Under the pieces are notes generated by a model. It was not told the DNA's origin. It did not search any database and saw only the letters and a program-made list of their open reading frames with translations. A program made the position numbers and the translations under genes. A DNA stretch of 64,000 bases. It comes from Ophiodon elongatus. Taxonomy: Eukaryota; Chordata; Actinopteri; Perciformes; Hexagrammidae. Of the stretch, positions 38,535 through 51,254 are shown one piece after another; positions within the stretch are counted from its first letter, which is position 1, and each line of letters opens with the position of its first letter. The stretch lies in NCBI GenBank assembly GCA_016806645.1, contig JACSYO010001629.1:185001-249000 (forward strand), written 5' to 3'.

Positions 38535-38735
38535 GGGGCTCGGGCGCACTTGGCGGCACCGAGGCGCTTTCATAGTGCTGGACCTCCGAGCGGCAGCAGG
38601 TGCTGCCGAGCGCTCGCAGGGCCTCAGGGCGGCACAAAGAGGCGAGCGCCGACGCATTCAGTGCGGCGCGACGCGCACCTTCCGCAAGGCGCCGTCACAG
38701 AGGGAGAGCCAGCGTCGGTGCCGGTGCCATCTCCC
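38535..38735. other. CpG-dense patch in intron 2 near exon 2
   Basis: I count about 25 CpG dinucleotides in some 200 bp, far above the flanking sequence. Several overlapping frames stay open here because GC-rich DNA has few stops, and none resembles a known protein. It lies 0.3-0.5 kb downstream of exon 2. It could be an internal or antisense promoter-like island. No TATA box or other core element is evident. Confidence 0.5.
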
Positions 38736-39018
38736 TCTCCCAGATCAAACCACTGCTCTTGGGTTGTTTTCTGGGATCAAATATCAGAATGGATGGCTTC
38801 AACTCTCGGCAGCGATGCGGGAGAACGCGTTGCCGTCGGACACAAGTCCTGCCAGGTCTGATTTGAACACGTTGAGGAATTTTTGTTAGAAGCCATTAGC
38901 AGGAGTTTAACTTATTTTTGATGCTCGGCAGAAGGGCGGCTCAACACATTGTCGCACACGTAAAAAAAGAAATTAACGAGTAGTGAACCATCCCCCTCCC
39001 CTCCTCCCACACACACAC

Positions 39019-39177
39019 CTTTGCTGCAGAAGTACTCCATGTCTTCACAGCTCATGTTCTCTGCCTCGAACTCGGTGGAGAAGTTCTCCTCCGCTGAGAA
39101 CTCGTCTTTGGCCAAGAGCTCGTTCTCCTCGGAGACGCACTCCTCCTCCTCTTCCTCCAGGCCATCCTCCAGAGGAC
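39019..39177 (-). CDS. zfpm2: zfpm2 (FOG2) coding exon 2, acidic N-terminal segment
   Basis: This 159-nt exon encodes part of the N-terminus of Friend of GATA 2, a nuclear multi-zinc-finger cofactor that binds GATA4/5/6 and controls heart, gonad and diaphragm development. Seen: the minus-strand frame reads PLEDGLEEEEEECVSEENEL, and then, after a short gap, FSTEFEAENMSCEDMEYFC. This matches the vertebrate FOG2 N-terminus (PLED, Glu-rich run, STEF, AEN-SCE-EYFC) residue by residue with few changes. The acceptor is ccctcag and the donor AAAG/gtgtgt. Two bases (GT) finish a split Arg codon from exon 1 and one base (G) starts a split Gly codon, so both borders are phase 1. The segment is strongly acidic and has no zinc finger. 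Odd: both splice sites abut (TG)n tracts. Exon 1, which should carry the start Met and the conserved RRKQ-type NuRD-binding peptide, was not found. The a/b paralogue is undetermined. Confidence 0.95.
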
Positions 39178-39185
39178 CTGAGGGA

Positions 39186-39231
39186 ACACACACACACACA
39201 CACATATAAATACACACACAAACACACAACG
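39186..39231 (+). repeat. (CA)n tract against the exon 2 acceptor
   Basis: On the transcript strand this reads (TG)n, followed by only tccctcag before exon 2. A second, shorter CA tract (39008-39018) lies at the exon 2 donor. Confidence 0.95.
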
Positions 39232-40124
39232 GAGATGTTCAGCAGTTTCATCACATCCTTCAGGCTCTCTCTCTCTCAAAAAAAAACCCTTCTTCTACTT
39301 GGTTCTTTTGTTGAGATACCGCAAATGTAGATGCAACTCAAAGAGCAGCAAAGCACTGCACCGTCTATATGCTCCATGTTCAGACACACGGCATAGACAA
39401 AGATAAGGCCATGTCAATAAAGAATATTATTTTGCCATAATATTCCACAAAGGTCCTTCCATTATAGCTATTGAAAAAGCCCTTCGAGACTGAGAAAAAA
39501 CCCGCTGACTTGCAGCCAAGGTGAGCGCTGATGTTAATCCGCTACACCTGCAAAACAAAACCTCACACAGACGGAGGGGAGGGCAGAAAAAAAAAAGAAA
39601 GGAAAAAGAAGAAAAGTTCCCTTTCCAGACTTTTCATACAGGCATCAGCATGGGAGGAGGAAAGAAAATACTTTTATTAATTTGTTAGCCTTATCACAGG
39701 GTACAATGTTGATTTTCCATTTACATTCCGTGCCTCCGGGTAATACACCAGTGCAATCTTAAAGGAGACACTTTTCCGTGTGATTAATGTTTTCCCCCCT
39801 CTGTGCAATATTATTTCTTTAAATCTAAATGATTCCGGAGTTTCGCTCGTAGCTGTACATCTCTCTTTGCCATTTGCATATTACCATTTTTGCTTCAATC
39901 AAGGGCGCTGATGGAATTACTGTACTGCTACCTGGGATTGTATTAGTTCTAAAAAACATCTCATCCGGCATTTGAATGTTATTAAGATAATGTGCATCCA
40001 CCGCAGCTCTCCTCCCCGCCAAAACACGCCTGCACGGGAATTACCACAGCGGACAAGTTGAAGGTTAGTTTATGTTGTGAAACAATACGTGAAAACCAGC
40101 ATAAATTTCTTAAAAAAAAATAAA

Positions 40125-40127
40125 ATA

Positions 40128-40151
<24 letters not shown>
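40125..40151 (+). repeat. (AT)n with flanking A and T runs
   Basis: About 13 AT units lie between TTAAAAAAAAATAAA and T12, so the whole stretch is self-complementary. Confidence 0.95.
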
Positions 40152-40158
<7 letters not shown>

Positions 40159-40842
40159 TTTAAATCATCTACTCGAGGTGCGTTTTTAAAGGAATACTCA
40201 AATCAAAAGCGCTGCCAGATGTGGACGCTGTCTTGCCTGTCACACATGCGCTTCGCTTGCAGCCTCTCGTGCATCACTCTGGAGCTCAAACGGAGCGCGC
40301 CGCTATCCTCTCGACACCTTCCAACGTGTTTGTTCTATTGTGGCGCGAGCGAGGCCCCCCTCAGCTGTAATAAAGCAATAATTTCAGTTCAGAAAGCGGG
40401 CCTCTCCTGTTTCTCTTTCTTCCCCGCGCACCGAGCCTCATAAAAGACCCCCCCGATGTCCGCAAAACCGCTTGCTCTTTTCATTAGTCTTATAAATTAC
40501 CCCTTTGTAGCAAGCACCACATCTGCAGGAAGCCCCGGACATGAAAAGAATTAGCGCACAGATCTCCTAATAGACACTGCGGAGGCAAAAAAAAGGAGTG
40601 GCGCTTTTCAAATTAGGATACAGTTTTATGATCTTATCCGGCGCCTTCTGCTGATTTCGCCGAGGAGCGAAGCGAGGCGTGAAGTGACTCCATGAGGCGA
40701 CCATCGCTCAAGATGATTCCGGGAGATAAATATCGCAGCATCAAGGGGAGATTGTATGACTGGCGTTAAAAAAAAAAAGAAGAAAAAAAAGAAGCTGCTG
40801 CCAAGGCAATTGAGGACGGTGCGAGGAGAAACGCGTTTCTAT

Positions 40843-40879
40843 ACACACACACACGCACACACACACACACACACACACT
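40843..40879 (+). repeat. (CA)n array
   Basis: About 18 units with one GC interruption. Confidence 0.95.
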
Positions 40880-42156
40880 CTGTACACATTCCATTACACA
40901 GCTGAATAAGAACTGTGTGTACAACTAAACGATTCTTCCTCTGTTGCCGGCAAATACAGCAGCACCATTGCACCGCAGAAAATAGACCTACAGTGTCGTG
41001 CGATAATAAGGGTAAAGGGAGATTAAAGATAAACTTCATGGTCAATAAGACACAAAGATTAGGGAGATAAGATGAGATAGAATTGAGGTTTAATAGACTC
41101 GGAATAAGGGCATCTCACTTCCCCACTCTAGCAGATAGTAACTAAATGGAGCTTTTTCAAAGCGATAGAGACACCGGAGGCCTTGCTGAATATGGAAAAA
41201 TGAAACACTCCAACCCAGTCTGAGACATTAAAGGGTGGGTGGGGGTCGGTGGGGGGGTTGGGTCTGATGGCTACTTCTCGGGCACGGCGTAGATTAACAA
41301 AGTTTGTGAGCATTCTCACATGTTTAGTTTATTATACAGTATTCATTGCATGGAGAGACCTGAAATTATTTCAGAGACAGCAATGATAAGAATAATGACT
41401 TTCTAAACGACCAGCACCACACTCCTAACTCATTTTCTGATAGTGGCGTCCCCCCCGCTATATTTAGTTGTGTACTGTTTAAAATCCTGTCACATTCGCC
41501 CGTGTGACCCGCGCGCCTCTCTCGTGGTGCATTTCTATAGGGGTCTGCTGACGAACCGGGGCCCCGATGGAATGTGTGCGGCCTCACCCTCTTATCAGGG
41601 CCTCACTCTGGAGTTCAGATGGCCAATGACACCGCGGGCGGAGCGTCAGCATTTCCGCGCCGCCCGAAAAAAAACCCCGACAGAGTCCGCCTTCAAACTG
41701 TTGCGCTCATTAAAACAGACTCAGAAGTCTGTATAAAGCAGGATTTGAGGATTCAAACACTCAGTGTTTTGGAAACTTCCTTTGGAATCTTTTGGTGGTC
41801 TTGTCACTGATTGCATCTGTCTTGTCCCTGTGATATAATCTATACAAACTCTGCTTTGCACCATTGGGGCGTCTTGAACTATTCTACTGTTTACAAAAGA
41901 AAAGCCAAGTTGCCATTAATAGCATCTGTTTTCAAGTTTAAAACACGAATCGAAGCTTTTTAAAACATCATCAAACATACATACGTTACATTTTTAAAAA
42001 CCTCCTTTGAACAAAACTATTTAGATAATTGATTGATCAATTGATTGATCTCAAATAACATTATTTGCTGGACATTTGGATGAAGATGTAACCTTGCCCA
42101 TCCCTGAACAGGCGTTTGCCAACTTGGAACCCCAAGAGATCCTAAATATCTGAGGC

Positions 42157-42642
42157 TAGGGACGAACCGATGCAACTTCATCAATCTTGATACCGATAAC
42201 TGTGGTTCGAACATCGTCCGATACCGAGTACTGATCAGATACCAGTGTTTAATTATCAGGCTGTATGCCTCAGTGTGGGGAAGTGACTGGGATTATTGAT
42301 TAATGTGTAAGGCAACACCAGGCTTGACTTTAACATCACTTTCATAACTTTGTAGAACAAAATGTAACAAATAATAAATATATAGATATATATATGGACT
42401 GAATTATGTATTATTATAATAAATCCTACAGAGGCAACTTGGTAAAAAATTTACAGGAATTACAATTTAAGTGTAAACCTTTTTTAATGCAGCAACAAGT
42501 TCTGGTATATGATGTATATATTATGAATAAATACTAATGCTAATCTATTCATAGAATTGAATAGATTGGCTCCATTCTCATGGGTACTCGATCCAGCTAT
42601 TTGAATCGGTATCGGCCCGATATTGGTATCGGTGCATCCGTA
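42157..42642. mobile_element. hAT-like non-autonomous element
   Basis: The left end tagggacgaaccgatgcaac and the right end ggtatcggtgcatccgta form imperfect inverted termini of the 'agggatgcaccgata' type common to fish miniature elements. Subterminal 'taccgata' and 'gtatcggcccgatat' words support this. The interior is AT-rich and has no open frame. A clear target-site duplication is not visible. The superfamily call rests on the termini only. Confidence 0.6.
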
Positions 42643-43930
42643 TCCAAGGCGGTCCCATGATAAGGATAAAAGACTAATTCATTATAAAGACATAATTAAT
42701 AATGTTTCTGTTATGTAACGTTATGTTTCAAATATTACTTTCTTCTGATGTTTACTTTTTCTTTGCCTCCTCAAATTCTGGATCCGTGAGCGTATTCGGA
42801 TGTCCGTAACCTGACGAGACTTTGCCTTGTTCTAAGGTGTCACAAGTGATGACCACTCGACTAAACAACGAATCAATCGATCACGGAAAGTAATCATTAG
42901 ATAAATAAAGTAAATAGTCATTCGCCGCTGTCCCACGATGCTCATCTTCTCCCTGAAGTCCTGATTCACGGGCATCACTTTGTAGAGAAAAAGGCTGGGT
43001 TTGCTCGCCCTCCGCCCCGAGCTGTATCATCCGCATTCATCGGACTCTTCCTCTGCCGACCAGAGAGGAAAAATCTCAGCTCCCTGTTCAAACAGTCGTG
43101 CAGCCAGGAGCAGCCAATGCTAATAGAGACATTGGTGGCTGAATGCAAGGCCTGATCACAGTGGCTCTTTTGTTCGTGGCGTGGCCTCTGTCTGATAGGG
43201 ATCGGCCATGCGGAGTGGAGCTCCGGAGAGGGATATGGTAATGCCCCCGCTGAGTCTATAAAATGGGGTGATACTCTGAGACCATATGATGGACAGAGGA
43301 TTAATGAGTCACAGAGGGAGAGAGGACGAGGACAGAGGTGGTGGAATGAGCAGATCTTACAGGAGAAAACTGAAATACAAAATGGCAACAAAAAAACACA
43401 GATATGCCAACCTTGCCTCTGAAACAAAAAGAAAAAAAATGCTCTAAACAAATGTGTGTGCAAAAGTGCCCGAGCGTCTGCTTATTTCATGGCCACGCTT
43501 TTTTCTTCTTTTTTTTTTCAATGTGTGGAGCTTGTGGCCGGGCTGTGATAGCGATACCTCGCATTATCAGCGGGCTCCACAGTGCGATGCGTGGATCACA
43601 AACCCAGCCTCCTCTATAGCTCCCTAATTAGAGGTGAGGTAATTGAATCTGACAGAACAAAGCGGCAGATCTCTATAAGCATGGAAATCTTTTTTTTTTT
43701 GCTTCCACCTATACAGTTTTGCATCCAAAAGGTCCATTGAAAACGTGTCCAAGCTGGCCTGGGGGATAAAACGCAGCACCTGAGACTAAACATGAATGCA
43801 TAATGCAGCCCTAAAAAAAAAAAGAAAAATCCAACAGGGCCACACGGCTCAACCCTCTGCCAACTGCGCTCCCTGTGACTGGTCCTTTTGTGCCAACACT
43901 GATACTGGGGCCGTCCTCGCTTCCAGGGCG

Positions 43931-44048
<118 letters not shown>

Positions 44049-44633
44049 CTGCAGGGCCCTTCAAACTTCTGCAGGGAGGAAGTGTAGACTTTGTCTCAGG
44101 TTGCAAGTAGCTGTGAGCCGCGAGGGCCAGGTATAGGCTTAGAGTGCACGTTCATGCTGCGTGTTTACCTCCACAGCTGGAGAAAAAACATGTGAAAATA
44201 GAAGAAGGAAAAAAAAGATTTTCTTTTTGTCTCGTCTTACACGAAGGATTGGGAAGGCTGAGAGAGAGAGAGAGGCAGAGAGGGTGTGGGGGGGAGGAAG
44301 TGGAGAGAGGAGAGACTGGGGGCCATCCTCTCTCCTCAGCTCTAATGACCTTTGGGAAGCAGAGGGCTCCCACAGCCTTGGAGGAGTCTTAGTGTATATG
44401 TTACAGGGCTCAAGCCTCTAATTTAATCCTTGATCACTGTAATGAAATAGATACCATATGCGCAACTCTTAATAGCTTAATATGCTACAGGAACCCTCAA
44501 AGGAATTTCTCGTTTCTAACATCTTTTTTTTTTTCACACTGCGTAAATGTTAACAAAAAAAAATAAAAGCCTTTTTCCAAGTTGTACACTGTGATCAAAC
44601 TAAATGTGGAGCTAAAGCTGTAGCACAAGTCAA

Positions 44634-44635
<2 letters not shown>

Positions 44636-44691
<56 letters not shown>
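44636..44691 (+). repeat. (GT)28 array
   Basis: A pure GT tract 590 bp from the (AC)57 array and complementary to it. Confidence 0.97.
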
Positions 44692-44692
<1 letters not shown>

Positions 44693-46269
44693 GGGAGGAG
44701 CGTGGAGCAGCTTCAGTGGAGACTGATGTGTTCTCAGAGCCCACAGTCTGTGACCAAGAATAAGCGATGGCATTGTTTAACTTGATTTTCCGGTTGCTAA
44801 GCAATGTAATTCTCGTGATTAGAAATGGCTGCCTTCCTAAATTCGGGCACTTACAATCAACAGTCAACAAAACGGCTTGAAAACTCAGCAGCGAACGCTC
44901 GTCTGGAAATTTGCGGTTGAAAAGGAGGGTGGGGGTATGGGGGGGGTGGAGGGGGGAGGGTGTAAATGTATTCACAACCTTGTAAAACACACACGCGCTT
45001 GAACGTACACACTGTTCTGCGAGGCTGCAGCGCCGCAGAGATGACAGGGCGTCTAAATGCAATCCGATGACGTCATGCGTCTAGATGGCCCACTAAAGTT
45101 TACATTACGCTTCATGCAGTCAGACGGAGACACACCCATCGGCTGAGGGGGAAAAACCGTGTTGCCCAGATGCAGAATAATGTCAGCCTTCTGAAACAAG
45201 GACCGTTTCTGTTCGCGTTTCACAAAAACACAATCGCGGTCGCGCATCTTAGTCCAATCAGACAACGACGTTGGATCCCAGCGTGTTCCGCGGAGTCGCT
45301 GGAAGTCCTGTGTTGTCGCGCCCGGCGTCTCTGTCTGGACCGTTGAAGGGGAATAACGCGCTCTCACTTCTTTATCCAGCGAGTTGGAATTGGAACGGCA
45401 TGAAAACATGCTGGCATTTGACTATGCCATTAAAATGCTGGAGGCACCTCTGAGCGTGCCCGAGGGCCTCAGCAGATGCCAGCCAGTTTCTCTGTGGAGT
45501 TAGCCGGGTTTCCCGCCTCACTCTGCCGCCTCCACTCGCCCATCTCTGGAGCTTTCGCGGAGACGCGCTTCCAAGTGGACGCTGGTGCAATGTCCCGGCC
45601 CCCGAAAAGTCCCAAAGCCTGCTCTCTCTTCAGGGCCACAGAGTGAAAACGGCTACTCTGCTGCATTCAGACGTCCTCCACTCCTTCCTGTAACATCTCC
45701 TCAGGCTGGGTGATTTATTAGTGTCATTCTGCTACTTATAAGGAAATAAAAGTTAACCATGTGCCTGTACACCGGACGTGACAGCTGAAACAAAGCGGGT
45801 AAAATATGTGCGGCCTTAATTACGGGTTTATAAGCGAGCTTTTTTCCACCAGAACGTTCACTTTTAATGAAGCCATTGAGTGAGGCTCCTCCAGGGAGCT
45901 ATCATGGTTAAGTGGGGGCATCCATCTTCAGCCATTGGCTCGTCTGCAGACGAGCACAGGCTCCGTCTGCGGCGCGCTCACCTCATATTGGCTCACTTTA
46001 TCTCCACTAAGTAAAGTCTTGTTGGACGCCGCGAAAAGTGGGCGAGGAAACTACTTTTCCTCCAGCGAGCTCTGACGAGGATGAGAGAGAGTTTTACACC
46101 CCGGCTCTTTACCGTGTCTTAAGCGCTGCACAAGATGCCGCTGTTTAACCTGACCAATAAATGTAATAAGAATATTCCTAACAATCAGTGGCCGGTGAGT
46201 GTGTGGGGGCTGAAATAGCAACGTTGTGAAGGCTGCCTCTGCAACAATTAGCTTTTCGTCAAGCGGCAT

Positions 46270-46780
46270 TTGACAGAATTTAATTGGGGAGCCTTTTTGA
46301 AAAAGAAAAATGATTACTGTATCAAATAATGTAGATAAAACAATATTTTCCCATCAAGGAATTTCTATGAAATGGATATATCTAAGATGTCAATTTCATT
46401 CCAGCATTATGAACGATGGGGAGGGGGGGGGGGGGCCTTTTGCAATAAATTCTTCATTAATTCAATTCTAATTTTCCTCTGGTTCCCATTTCTACTATTG
46501 ATAGTTCCACTTCTTAATACCTCGGATAAGGGGGGGGAGTGACTCAGTGGAGACTGCGGGCAGCAGATAGGATCTAAATATTACCAATGCCAAAAGAAGT
46601 GTGAAGTCTGATGAACATTTCAAAAGAACAATTCTTTATGGATCAGCTCAATCTTTTCCACTTTTTAATTAAAAGTAAAGAAAATAGAAGTTAATTATCC
46701 TGTAAAGATTAGCTGGTGGGCATCTTTCTGTAAATTAGTTCTAATTAAAAGGAAATTGTCAAATGACATTCAAAGCACTG
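46270..46780. other. Repeat-poor candidate conserved non-coding block
   Basis: About 500 bp of mostly unique AT-rich sequence, broken by a G12-type run near 46420. It has many TAAT, AATTA and GATA words (GATTACTGTATCAAATAATG, TTTTTAATTAAAAG, GTTCTAATTAAAAGG). This composition is typical of intronic enhancers of developmental genes. Confidence 0.3.
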
Positions 46781-46904
46781 TCCTTTAAAACACACAGACC
46801 GAGATGGGCTTTCCCCCCCTCCCCCCGCCCCTCAGCCTCCCTCCTAATTCTTGATCTGGCCATGTGAAGCTTCTTGCTGGAAGATTAGGATTCTGCCAGT
46901 GCTT

Positions 46905-46907
<3 letters not shown>

Positions 46908-46985
<78 letters not shown>
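46908..46985 (+). repeat. (AC)39 array
   Basis: A pure tract following TTCAT. Confidence 0.97.
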
Positions 46986-46987
<2 letters not shown>

Positions 46988-47587
46988 CCTGGGTAGCAGG
47001 CCTCCAGCACACTGAAATACTGCTGCATCAATGTGGAGCTAGTGGCTGCTGGAGATAAATACTCCTCATTGATAAATGATTGCACTGATTACTGCTTGGA
47101 ATCAGGCTGTTGCATCAGGTTGATGTTGGCTTTTTTATTTTTTATTTCTTTCATGAAATATCTGATATCATGATATGTGCTCTAGTGCAGTGTACAAAAA
47201 ACTCTCGAAAACCTGCAGTTTTATTTATTAATTTCACAGATTTTGTCATTTCGGAAAGAATCTGGGGGAAATATGAAAACAAAAGTGAGAGACAAATTTT
47301 GTTTTGTCTGACTAACCAAAATAAATGTATTTTCCTTTTAATGTAAGACAAGTAACGGCGGCAAATCCTCATATTTGAGAAGCTGCAACCAAAGATTGTT
47401 GGAAGTTGTTTTGCTTGAAAAAAAATTGATTAATGCGTTAAACCAGCTCTGTTAATTTCCCGTTGATCAATCAATCCACTAATCGTTTAACCTCCAACGT
47501 CCTCGTCAGCCTCCATCACGAGTCAAGGCCTTCAGCTTGCATGACACTTTTCCCTGCCACCAAAACAAAAGAATCACAACAAGCGTG

Positions 47588-47640
<53 letters not shown>
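47588..47640 (+). repeat. (CA)n array, about 26 units
   Basis: A pure tract ending in GAGAACAC. Confidence 0.97.
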
Positions 47641-47643
<3 letters not shown>

Positions 47644-50600
47644 AACACTTCACCAAACCTCCGCTCTCATCACAAATAAATGATGAATCAGATTGCCTCC
47701 TTTCTGTGTGCGTACTGTATGGCTTTCATCTGATTTCGTGCAGATTTCATCAGCCGTCGTCTAGCTCGGCTGTTGCTCGCGTTGTGTCGACACCAGATTC
47801 CAGCAGTTGTGGTCGCGACAGAAGAGAGGGAGGAAAACAGTGCTGAAGCCCCTCCATCTGCTCTGGCTAATGATGATGCTCTCCCTGGCCTGGAGCAGAA
47901 CTGCGCGAGGGAGATTTACACCCATAATACCCCTGGGTGGGAGGCGGGGGGGGGGGAAGCTGCACCTCGCTCCCAAAACGCCGTCACTCCATCACTTCCT
48001 ATATGATGGCTGGTAGAGCCGGTGACAATGGACCGGCAACAATGTGTTTTTGTGTCGCTGACAAGTGCCTTACTTGGTTGACATAACCTGCCTCGGTGTC
48101 TGAGGACTGTCTGCTAAGCACACGGGGGAAAATGGATGACACCATGGAGACATGGTGCAGTTGTAACAATCATACCAGGCTATGTTTAAAAAACACACAC
48201 CCAGCAGTGTGTGCGTGTGTGCGTGATAGGAGGCGAGCAAGAACACAGCGGTGACTGAGGAGGGAGAGGTGGCTGTCTTTGCGATACACTAATTGCAATG
48301 ATGGCAGGAGGAGGAATCGAGCATCGCAGTGAGCCAAACTCAACAGAGCTGCCTTTTTTTTTTTTTTTCTCCATTTACACAATTATAAAGGTTTTATAAG
48401 TTGTAATTGCCCTTCAATTTGGGAGCTTTAGACCCGCTTTACAGCTCTGTGTGGGACTAGCCCTGACATCCATCTCCCTAAAACAAGCGAGTTAAATGGT
48501 GGGAGGCAGAAAGGGAGACTTGCGTGAGAGGGAGAGGGAGAAAATCATGCAGGGGAGATGTAGAGAGCTCCACTCCTCAGGGATTGAGTGTTCACACACA
48601 CACAGTAAATGGAAGTGGCACGGCTCTGACCTTTTGAGCCGCGGCGAACGGGTAAAGGCACCGGCGCTGTCAAAATATTGCCTCAGAAATGACAATCCAC
48701 CTCGCCAGTCCCCGAGTCCTGACACGGCAGGCAAGTGGCGCGCCGTGACCCGCCTGATCCCGGCGCTACAAATGATGGGGGGTGTGTATCTAACCTAACA
48801 TATTTATTATCGGAGACGTCCCATACAGATAACCACCTCCTTAAAAAGGCGAAAAAATCGGAATCCCACGTTACTTCCTGTTTCTAAACCGCAGATACTC
48901 AAGTCTGGGGAGAATAACTCAATCGTAAAAGAATATCTCCCTCCCACCCCCCCAAAAAAAAGAATCACAAGCAAATTACAAGTGCTCTGAGAGGAAGAAG
49001 CTTGGGAGGAACAAAGACAGGCAGCCATAATTATATCTTGGCGTGTATAGCATGTCAATGGGCCACCTTTCGTTCTGGAGGGCATTCCCCCCGGGCCCCT
49101 CAGGCATCAAAATGATGTCCAAATTATTTTGTGCTCTATTGCAGCATGGCGCGATTATCATATTTACCGGTGGTGCATTATGACAACACTGATGTTTACA
49201 CCTGTCTCCGCGAGGAAGCAAGGTTTACACTCAGTAATTTAGCAAATGTACAGTATGCATATGAGCTCGTTGGCAGGGATTTAAATTAGGTCAGAAATGG
49301 AATACATCAATAGCAACCCATATGTGCATCTTTCCCTTTTCTTTTTTTTTCTCTCTCTCCCTCTCTCCCTCCCCTCCCCAGCCGTCTTTGCTCAGAAGCT
49401 TGGCGATGAAGCAGCTTGACGACTGCAGAAGTGTGATATGTGCAAATCACATTTGCAGATGAGCTTGAAACTCCCTTTTAATATTCAGATATCAGACATC
49501 CTGCACCGAGAAAGCCCGCTAAGACGCGATTCGGAGGGGTTGTGGGGGGTGGGGGGAGGGGGGGCGGGGGGGGGAGAAAAAAAAAAAGAAGCAAGATCCG
49601 CGTCATTAAGGGAATCGTTAGAGGCTCGGTTTACATTTTACATATTTCACAAAAAATGTACGACCAAGTAAAAACATCACCAGTTATCTGCGATAACAAT
49701 GCAAATTTTTTTGTCAGAGAGCGCATGAAGATTCTGTCAAAATCCAAAGTCGCTCAGGTCTTTTCTTTTCTCTCCCTCTCTCTCTCTGGCTTAACACCCT
49801 CAGCTTATTGGCGCTTTGATTTCTTCCCTATTTTTTCCCCGAGAAGTCACACAGGCGTGTGGAGTCATAGACGGTGAAAGGTATGTTTTTCGCCACGAGG
49901 CTGCGGGAACACGTGTCCCCCGCAGCCTGCCAATAGCTCATCAAACGCACACGGGGGCCCCCGCGGATGGACGCGAGCCCGGGCCGGCTTTTCGGGACGT
50001 CGGAACGGCATCCGCTCTCGCCGCCTCCTGTTTGCTTGCTCCAGTCGGAGCCACATTTTCTGCACATAAACGCACCACCACAAAGGTTGCTTTTTTTTTG
50101 TTTTTGTTTTTGTTCTCCACGTACCTGCTCCTATGTGGCGTTCAGTGGCTCTCTGACAAAAAAAAAAGCAAAACGCTGCTCGCTTTTACAGCCTCAACTT
50201 TTTCATTGGATGACAGAACGAGGCCCCTGCAATCCCTCCACCCCCTTCCCATACCTCCTTCATTTCCCCGTGTCCTAGCCTGGCGCCAAATTTGTCTCTG
50301 TGCCATTTTAATTACAGCCAAGGCAATCTTTATGGTGGTATTCTGCGAGAACACCAATCTGCAAAAAAGGTGATAAGTAGAACCGCCACCCGGCTTTGGT
50401 ATCAGTAATAAACAGACACTTAATTGAATAATTTGACCTAAGAGGCTGATCCCGGGAAGTAGCATGTTGGAAGAAAATTATTTAGAATATTGAAGACGGT
50501 TTCGGCGTTTTGCGTGACGCCTGCAGTTGGGGAGAACACACAGCGGATTTGGCTAGTTGCCCGCCAACTCGCCAACGTGGCGAGTCTTTACGGAACAGAT

Positions 50601-50816
50601 AAGTGAGCCTTTGGTATCCTGGAAGCACTCAGATGTGTGTGTGGGGAGGGGAGGGGAGGGGGGGGGGGGGGGCTTGGACAACACATGCATGCATGAGTTT
50701 GTGTGCAGGCGTGTGCACGTGTCCGATATGTACGAGTGTGAAGTGTGCCCACTCAAGGTCCATCTCCAGCTTGCAGCCACATGGGCACATCCCCCAGCGT
50801 CCCCCCCTGGCCCTAA

Positions 50817-50930
<114 letters not shown>

Positions 50931-51254
50931 TCCACAGAGCCTTAGAGACAATGACTCGCGGCCCCTTCCTGTTTAAGGATAGCTGTCAGAGGATGATGGC
51001 TCCGATTCAACACTGCAGCAGGTTTGCACAGAGCTCCCTGATAAAACGGAGAAAAAAAAAAAAAGAGCCTCCACTCTCTCTCTGTGTCTGTCTCCCCCTC
51101 ACTCTCTCCATCACTCTCCCTCTCCCTCCACAGTTCAACACTGATTTGACTGCTGGCATAATTTTGCAGAGGCGACTATTTGCAGATGCAGCAGAGTTAT
51201 CAATCCGAACAGACACACAATCCGGGTCCAATGTCACTTCTCCTCATTATGTTA

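Larger units (their letters stand above)
31346..39018 (-). other. zfpm2: zfpm2 intron 2
   Basis: This 7.7-kb phase 1 intron has a (GT)n-type donor and the strong acceptor ctgccctgcag. It contains a TIR element with an internal minisatellite (35826-36047), a (CA)n tract at 32606-32651 and a CpG-dense patch at 38535-38735 close to exon 2. The stretches 33060-35800 and 36050-38500 are AT-rich, mostly free of simple repeats, and show no coding sequence that I recognise. Confidence 0.9.

Noticed and set aside
38517..38889. Three overlapping open frames as a possible gene next to exon 2
   Set aside because: All three frames are open because the DNA is CpG-rich. The translations are Arg/Ala-rich without a family match. 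It is better described as a CpG patch.
42195..42215. GGTTCGAAC resembling a tRNA T-loop (also ggttcgaat near 12631)
   Set aside because: No matching A-box, acceptor stem or anticodon arm at the right distance. The first lies inside the hAT-like element.
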